Source: Desulfacinum hydrothermale DSM 13146 (lineage in GTDB: Bacteria; Desulfobacterota; Syntrophobacteria; Syntrophobacterales; DSM-9756). From it: a DNA stretch of 64,000 nucleotides. This document shows positions 60,358 through 64,000 of the stretch, piece after piece. Position 1 is the stretch's first letter, and every line of letters starts with the position of its first letter. The notes under the pieces are model-generated. The model saw only the letters and a list, made by a program, of their open reading frames with translations. It was not told the DNA's origin and made no database searches. The DNA is taken from assembly GCF_900176285.1 (NCBI RefSeq), contig NZ_FWXF01000001.1, forward strand, positions 105,582-169,581, given 5' to 3'. Both the position numbers and the translations under genes were made by a program.

Positions 60358-62949
60358 TCACCCGGTGCGTTCGGAAAGCACCCTTTGCAGTTCCCGGGCC
60401 AGGTCTTCCAGGCGGTAGGGCTTGGCCACCACGCCGTAGAAACCGAATTCGTGGGGCCGGGCCATGATGGGGTCGCTGGAATAGCCGCTGGAGACGAGGG
60501 CGCGCACATCGGGGTCCAATTCCCGGAGCTTTTGCAAGGTGCGCCGACCGCCCATGCCGCCGGGAATGGTCAGATCCAGGATGACGGCGTCGTAGGGGTA
60601 GCCCGAAGCCAGGGCCTTTCGGTAAAGATCCACTGCTTCCTGGCCGTGACACGACGTGTCGCAGGTGAATCCCAGATGTTCCAACATCTGCGAGAGCACA
60701 TCCCGCACCACGGGGTCGTCGTCCATGACGAGGATCCGGCCGGAACCGGCGGGAACAGAGGGTGACGAAGGGCCCGGATCCTCGTGCTCCCGGGCTTCCG
60801 CCACCGGAAGATAGACCGTGAAGGTTGTTCCCTGTCCCACAGCGGACTGAACCGCCAGGTGTCCCCCGTGTTTTTTCACGATGGAATAGGCGGTGGCCAA
60901 CCCGAGGCCGCTTCCCTGGGGCTTGGTGGAGAAATAGGGATCGAAGATGGATTCCAGCTGCTCTTGGGGAATCCCACAGCCCGTGTCCCTGACCGAAAGG
61001 CACACGTAGCGGCCCGGAGCAAGGGGCAGGGGACCCGGTCGCTTGATCTCTTGGTTGCTCAGACAGAGGCGCACCACGCCCCCTTCATCCATGGCTTGGT
61101 GGGCGTTCAAAACCAGGTTTTGCACCACCTGTGCCATCTGGCCCGCGTCGAATTCCGTCATCCAAAGGTTCTCGTCCGCTGAGAATTCGCATTCCGTGGC
61201 CGTTCCGCGCAGGGTGAAGACGGCGGATTCCCGGATCACGTCCGAAAGACTGCCTGTGGTTTTCACCGGGCTGCCGCCTTTGGAAAAGGTGAGCAGTTGA
61301 CGGGTGAGATCCTGGGCCCGAAGGCAGCCCCGTTCCAGCTCTTCCAAACGGCTCTCGATGGGAGCTCCCACGGCCGATGCCTGTCTGATCAAGGACACAT
61401 AGCCCAGGATGCCGGTGAGGATGTTGTTGAAATCATGAGCGATGCCGCCGGCCAATACGCCGAGGGACTCCAGCTTCTGGGCCTTCATGCGCTCGGATTC
61501 CGCCGCTTTGCGCTCCGAGATATCGCGCATTGAGCTCCAGATGGAATCCGGACGCCCCTGCTCGTCCTGGTGGAGGTAAAGACGTACCTCCACGTCCAAA
61601 AGGGTTCCGTCCTTTCGGCGAAGCTGCTTTTCGAAAAGATCGGAAAACCCCCGTTCCAGGACCTGCTCCCGGAGGGTGCGCTCCATCACGTCGCGCCAGC
61701 GCTCGGGCGTCAGGTCCCGGCAGGAAAGGCCCACCACCTCTTCCGGGCGGTCGTAGCCCAGCATCCTGGCAAAGGGAGTGTTGCATTGGAGGATCTTCTG
61801 CTGGAAATCCAACCGGGCGTAGCCGTCCAGGCTCCTTTCATAGAGTTCCCGGTAGTGCCGCTCCGAAGTTTTCAGACGCGCTTCGGCGCGCTTGCGTTCC
61901 CGTAGTTCTTCCAAGAGCCTGCGGTTGGCTTCGGTTAGTTCCTGCGTCTGCTGTCGGACCCGCTGCTCCAAGGCATGGCGGGCTTCGAAGATTTCCTTAT
62001 CCAGGTGATGGCGGGCGATCATGGCCCCCAGCATGTCTGCGGCGATCTGGAGGGCTTCGATTTCCGCTCGGTCCCAAGCCCGCTCCCGAACGCAGTCGTC
62101 GAAGCCGATGAACCCCCACCAATCGTTGTGGACGAAGATGGGCGTCACGACCAGGGAGAGGATCCCCTGGGCCTGGAGGATGGGCTGTTCCGAGGGCGGA
62201 AAATCGCAGATCCGCCCGAAGACCGGTTCCCCCTTTTCCATGAGCTGTACCCACCGCGAGAAGCCTCCCGCGTGCCAGGGAAAATTCTGGAGATCCGGGT
62301 TGTGGATCTGCGGCTCAATGCCCGGCGCGGCCCACTCGTACCGCTGGCTGGTGAGAAATCTTCCTTCCTCGTCCAGGTGGTTCTGAAAGATGTAGACGCG
62401 GCTGACGGCGGTGGCTTCCCCCAACTTCCGCAAAATGGATTCCATGGAGACGCTCGAAAGGGAGCTGCGCAGAAAGTGTTGGGCCGCGAAGGCCACGGCC
62501 TCCAGGATCGCATCCCTTTTCAGGAGGGCTTCTTCCGCAGCCTTTCGTTCCGTAATATCAAACAGGACGCCATGAAAGCTGGAGGATCCGTCCGGTTCCC
62601 GGGACACCGAGGCCTCGTCCCAAAACCATCGACTCCGCCCGTCGGTGCCCACCAACCGGTATTCGCACCGAATGGGGCGCCCTTCCCGGCGGGCCCGGTG
62701 CCGGATCTCTAGAACCCGGTCCAGATCGTCCGGATGGATGCATTCTTCCAGGAAATCTCCGCCGGCGGACGATTCCGCCAAGCGGCAGGACAGGAAGGAA
62801 TCCGCCTGGGGGCTGACGTAGAAAACTTGCCGGGCGCCTTCCAGGCGTTCCTGGTAGACGATGGCGGGGATCTTTTCCACCAGATTCTTGTAGGACGCTG
62901 CATTGAGGGTGTGGGCGTGGTGAGCGGGAACCGGCTTTCGGGTATGCAT
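60358..62949 (-). CDS. PAS/GAF hybrid sensor histidine kinase with C-terminal receiver
   Basis: An 863-residue cytoplasmic kinase without transmembrane helices. In order: PAS (about 20-135, CEYRLVGTDGRSRWFWDE), GAF (about 150-320), a short coiled coil, a second PAS (about 370-490), HisKA with the phospho-accepting His in GGIAHDFNNILTGILG, HATPase (DTGCGI, GSGLGLATAY) and a receiver with Asp in VILDLTIPGGMGG. The ATG at 62949 follows GGGAGG at a spacing of ten; a TTG six codons earlier overlaps that site. It is expected to sense small molecules or redox state inside the cell. No response regulator lies next to it. Confidence 0.93.
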   Translation of the reverse strand: MHTRKPVPAHHAHTLNAASYKNLVEKIPAIVYQERLEGARQVFYVSPQADSFLSCRLAESSAGGDFLEECIHPDDLDRVLEIRHRARREGRPIRCEYRLVGTDGRSRWFWDEASVSREPDGSSSFHGVLFDITERKAAEEALLKRDAILEAVAFAAQHFLRSSLSSVSMESILRKLGEATAVSRVYIFQNHLDEEGRFLTSQRYEWAAPGIEPQIHNPDLQNFPWHAGGFSRWVQLMEKGEPVFGRICDFPPSEQPILQAQGILSLVVTPIFVHNDWWGFIGFDDCVRERAWDRAEIEALQIAADMLGAMIARHHLDKEIFEARHALEQRVRQQTQELTEANRRLLEELRERKRAEARLKTSERHYRELYERSLDGYARLDFQQKILQCNTPFARMLGYDRPEEVVGLSCRDLTPERWRDVMERTLREQVLERGFSDLFEKQLRRKDGTLLDVEVRLYLHQDEQGRPDSIWSSMRDISERKAAESERMKAQKLESLGVLAGGIAHDFNNILTGILGYVSLIRQASAVGAPIESRLEELERGCLRAQDLTRQLLTFSKGGSPVKTTGSLSDVIRESAVFTLRGTATECEFSADENLWMTEFDAGQMAQVVQNLVLNAHQAMDEGGVVRLCLSNQEIKRPGPLPLAPGRYVCLSVRDTGCGIPQEQLESIFDPYFSTKPQGSGLGLATAYSIVKKHGGHLAVQSAVGQGTTFTVYLPVAEAREHEDPGPSSPSVPAGSGRILVMDDDPVVRDVLSQMLEHLGFTCDTSCHGQEAVDLYRKALASGYPYDAVILDLTIPGGMGGRRTLQKLRELDPDVRALVSSGYSSDPIMARPHEFGFYGVVAKPYRLEDLARELQRVLSERTG

Positions 62950-62999
62950 GGGCAGGGGACCTCCCAACTGGATCTCCGGGGGTGTGTGGCTTCCATTCC

Positions 63000-63028
63000 C
63001 ACCTATTGGCTGGGATAGAAAATGTCAA
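63000..63028 (-). promoter_or_regulatory. Candidate promoter of the PAS/GAF kinase gene
   Basis: On the minus strand a perfect TTGACA (63028-63023) is followed after 17 bases by TAGGTG (63005-63000), a poor -10 box. It lies 51 bases before the start. Confidence 0.3.
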
Positions 63029-63138
63029 ACTATATTTAACGGGATAGGGTTGTCATGTGAAAAATTTCAAGATAAGAGCCCCTTGTGCCGAAAAGGAGAG
63101 TGTGGACCTTAAGGCGGACACCGAAAGCGGGAGTGCCC

Positions 63139-64000
63139 ATGGAGATCATCACGACGCACAAAAACGTGGATTTCGACGCCCTGGCCTCGGTGGTGGCGGC
63201 CCAGAAACTCTATCCCCAGGCCCGCATCGTCCTTCCCCGATCCGTCAACGCCAACGTGAAAGCCTTTCTTTCCATCCACAAAGATCTCTTCCAAGTCCTG
63301 TCGCCTCTGGAGGTTCCCCTGGACGCCGTCAAACGGCTCATCGTGGTGGACGCCAAGCGCTGGGACCGCTTGGACTGCCTGGATTCCCTGCGCCAACGCC
63401 GGGACCTGGAGATCCACGTGTGGGATCACCATCCGGGGGAGACGGATCTGGAGGCCCAGGAATTTCGCTGGAACGACACGGGAGCGGCGGTGACCCTGCT
63501 GGTGGAGGAACTGGAGCAAGGGGGCGTGGACCTGGATCCGGTGCAGGCCACGCTCTTTTTGGCCGGCATCCATGAGGACACGGGACACCTGACCTTCCCG
63601 TGTACCCGGGCACGGGATGCCCGTGCAGCGGCTTTCCTGCTGGAAAAGAAGGCCGACCTCCACGTGATCCAAACGGCCCTACGACCCGGCTATGGGCCCC
63701 AGCATCGGGCCATCCTCACCCGCCTGCTGGAAACGGTGGTCCGCGACAAGATCTCCGGGTACACGGTGGCCTTCGCCCGGGCGGACGTGAAGGGCTATGT
63801 GCCGGACCTGGCGGCCGTGGTCACCATGCTCCGGGATGTGCTCAACTGCGACGCCGTTTTCGCTCTTTTCTGGGACGAACGGCGCAACCAGACCATCGTT
63901 ATCGGTCGCAGCGATGCGGACACCCTGGACCTGGCCCAGGTGCTCCGGACCATGGGAGGCGGGGGGCGCCCCGAGGCCGCTTCCGCTGTGGTCAAGGCCG
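63139..64000 (+). CDS. DHH-family phosphoesterase, partial (runs off the window)
   Basis: The first 287 residues of a DHH-superfamily protein; the 3-prime end is outside the window. It opens MEIITTHKNVDFDALASVVAA, then IVVDAKR and VWDHHPGE, which carries the DHH metal motif. AGIHEDTGHL follows, and the DHHA1 glycine motif reads MGGGGRPEAASAVVK, where the usual His is Arg. The opening closely resembles CBS/DHH proteins fused to a CCA-adding or poly(A) polymerase domain, so CBS and nucleotidyltransferase domains may follow. GGGAG precedes the ATG. Confidence 0.88.
   Translation, partial: MEIITTHKNVDFDALASVVAAQKLYPQARIVLPRSVNANVKAFLSIHKDLFQVLSPLEVPLDAVKRLIVVDAKRWDRLDCLDSLRQRRDLEIHVWDHHPGETDLEAQEFRWNDTGAAVTLLVEELEQGGVDLDPVQATLFLAGIHEDTGHLTFPCTRARDARAAAFLLEKKADLHVIQTALRPGYGPQHRAILTRLLETVVRDKISGYTVAFARADVKGYVPDLAAVVTMLRDVLNCDAVFALFWDERRNQTIVIGRSDADTLDLAQVLRTMGGGGRPEAASAVVKA

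Overview
The window is GC-rich, gene-dense chromosomal DNA from a bacterium that looks like a sulfate-reducing or syntrophic member of the Desulfobacterota (former Deltaproteobacteria). The clues are an exported tetraheme class III cytochrome c, an HdrC-like protein with four CxxCxxCxxxC motifs, a MucR-type zinc-finger regulator, an acetate permease next to an OFA-family oxalate/formate-type carrier, a small protein resembling a family I associate with sulfate reducers, and many two-component, HDOD and UspA signalling proteins. The species cannot be fixed from the sequence alone. I see no rRNA, CRISPR array, prophage or complete insertion sequence. The only tRNA is an initiator tRNA-Met.

Layout. 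1-5.9 kb: a sigma54-type response regulator with its sensor kinase, a gamma-carbonic-anhydrase-like protein and small unknown genes. 5.6-10.3 kb: an accessory stretch in which a ~0.8 kb segment is present twice. One copy lies upstream of an acetate permease and one upstream of an OFA carrier. Each copy holds a conserved promoter, tandem Shine-Dalgarno sequences, a hairpin that would mask the second one, and a short frame. 10.3-19 kb: a pseudo-receiver/Ser-Thr kinase fusion, a Ski2-like helicase with a phosphoesterase, a thioesterase and a DEAD-box helicase. 19-25.5 kb: a PfkB kinase, a frameshifted Rpn-type nuclease, an IS4-type transposase relic, uvrB and a DJ-1/PfpI protein. 25.7-33 kb: redox and DNA-repair genes (double HdrC-like protein, MucR, nth, a MutT-type Nudix protein, cytochrome c3, an acyltransferase, a YkgJ-type protein). 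33-44 kb: signalling (HDOD protein, CheR, a 1226-residue hybrid kinase with three receivers) and an ArsA/Get3-like ATPase. 44.5-50.2 kb: a five-gene peptide-type ABC importer on the minus strand with a visible promoter. 50-64 kb: an HDOD protein, an HPP membrane protein, tRNA-fMet, an RhlE-type helicase, two tandem cold-shock genes, hisB, a LOG-family protein, a TauE/SafE permease, two UspA proteins, a PAS/GAF hybrid kinase and the start of a DHH-family gene that runs off the window.

How it fits together. Most genes are core housekeeping or environmental sensing. The accessory signal is concentrated at 5.5-9 kb (duplicated leader plus carboxylate carriers), at 21-22.5 kb (nuclease and transposase remains), and in a dispersed intergenic element of about 90-130 bp ending in a GGGGCGGGTTC palindrome, found at five places plus one truncated copy. 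Start codons were chosen by Shine-Dalgarno position and family alignment from memory; no database search was possible.
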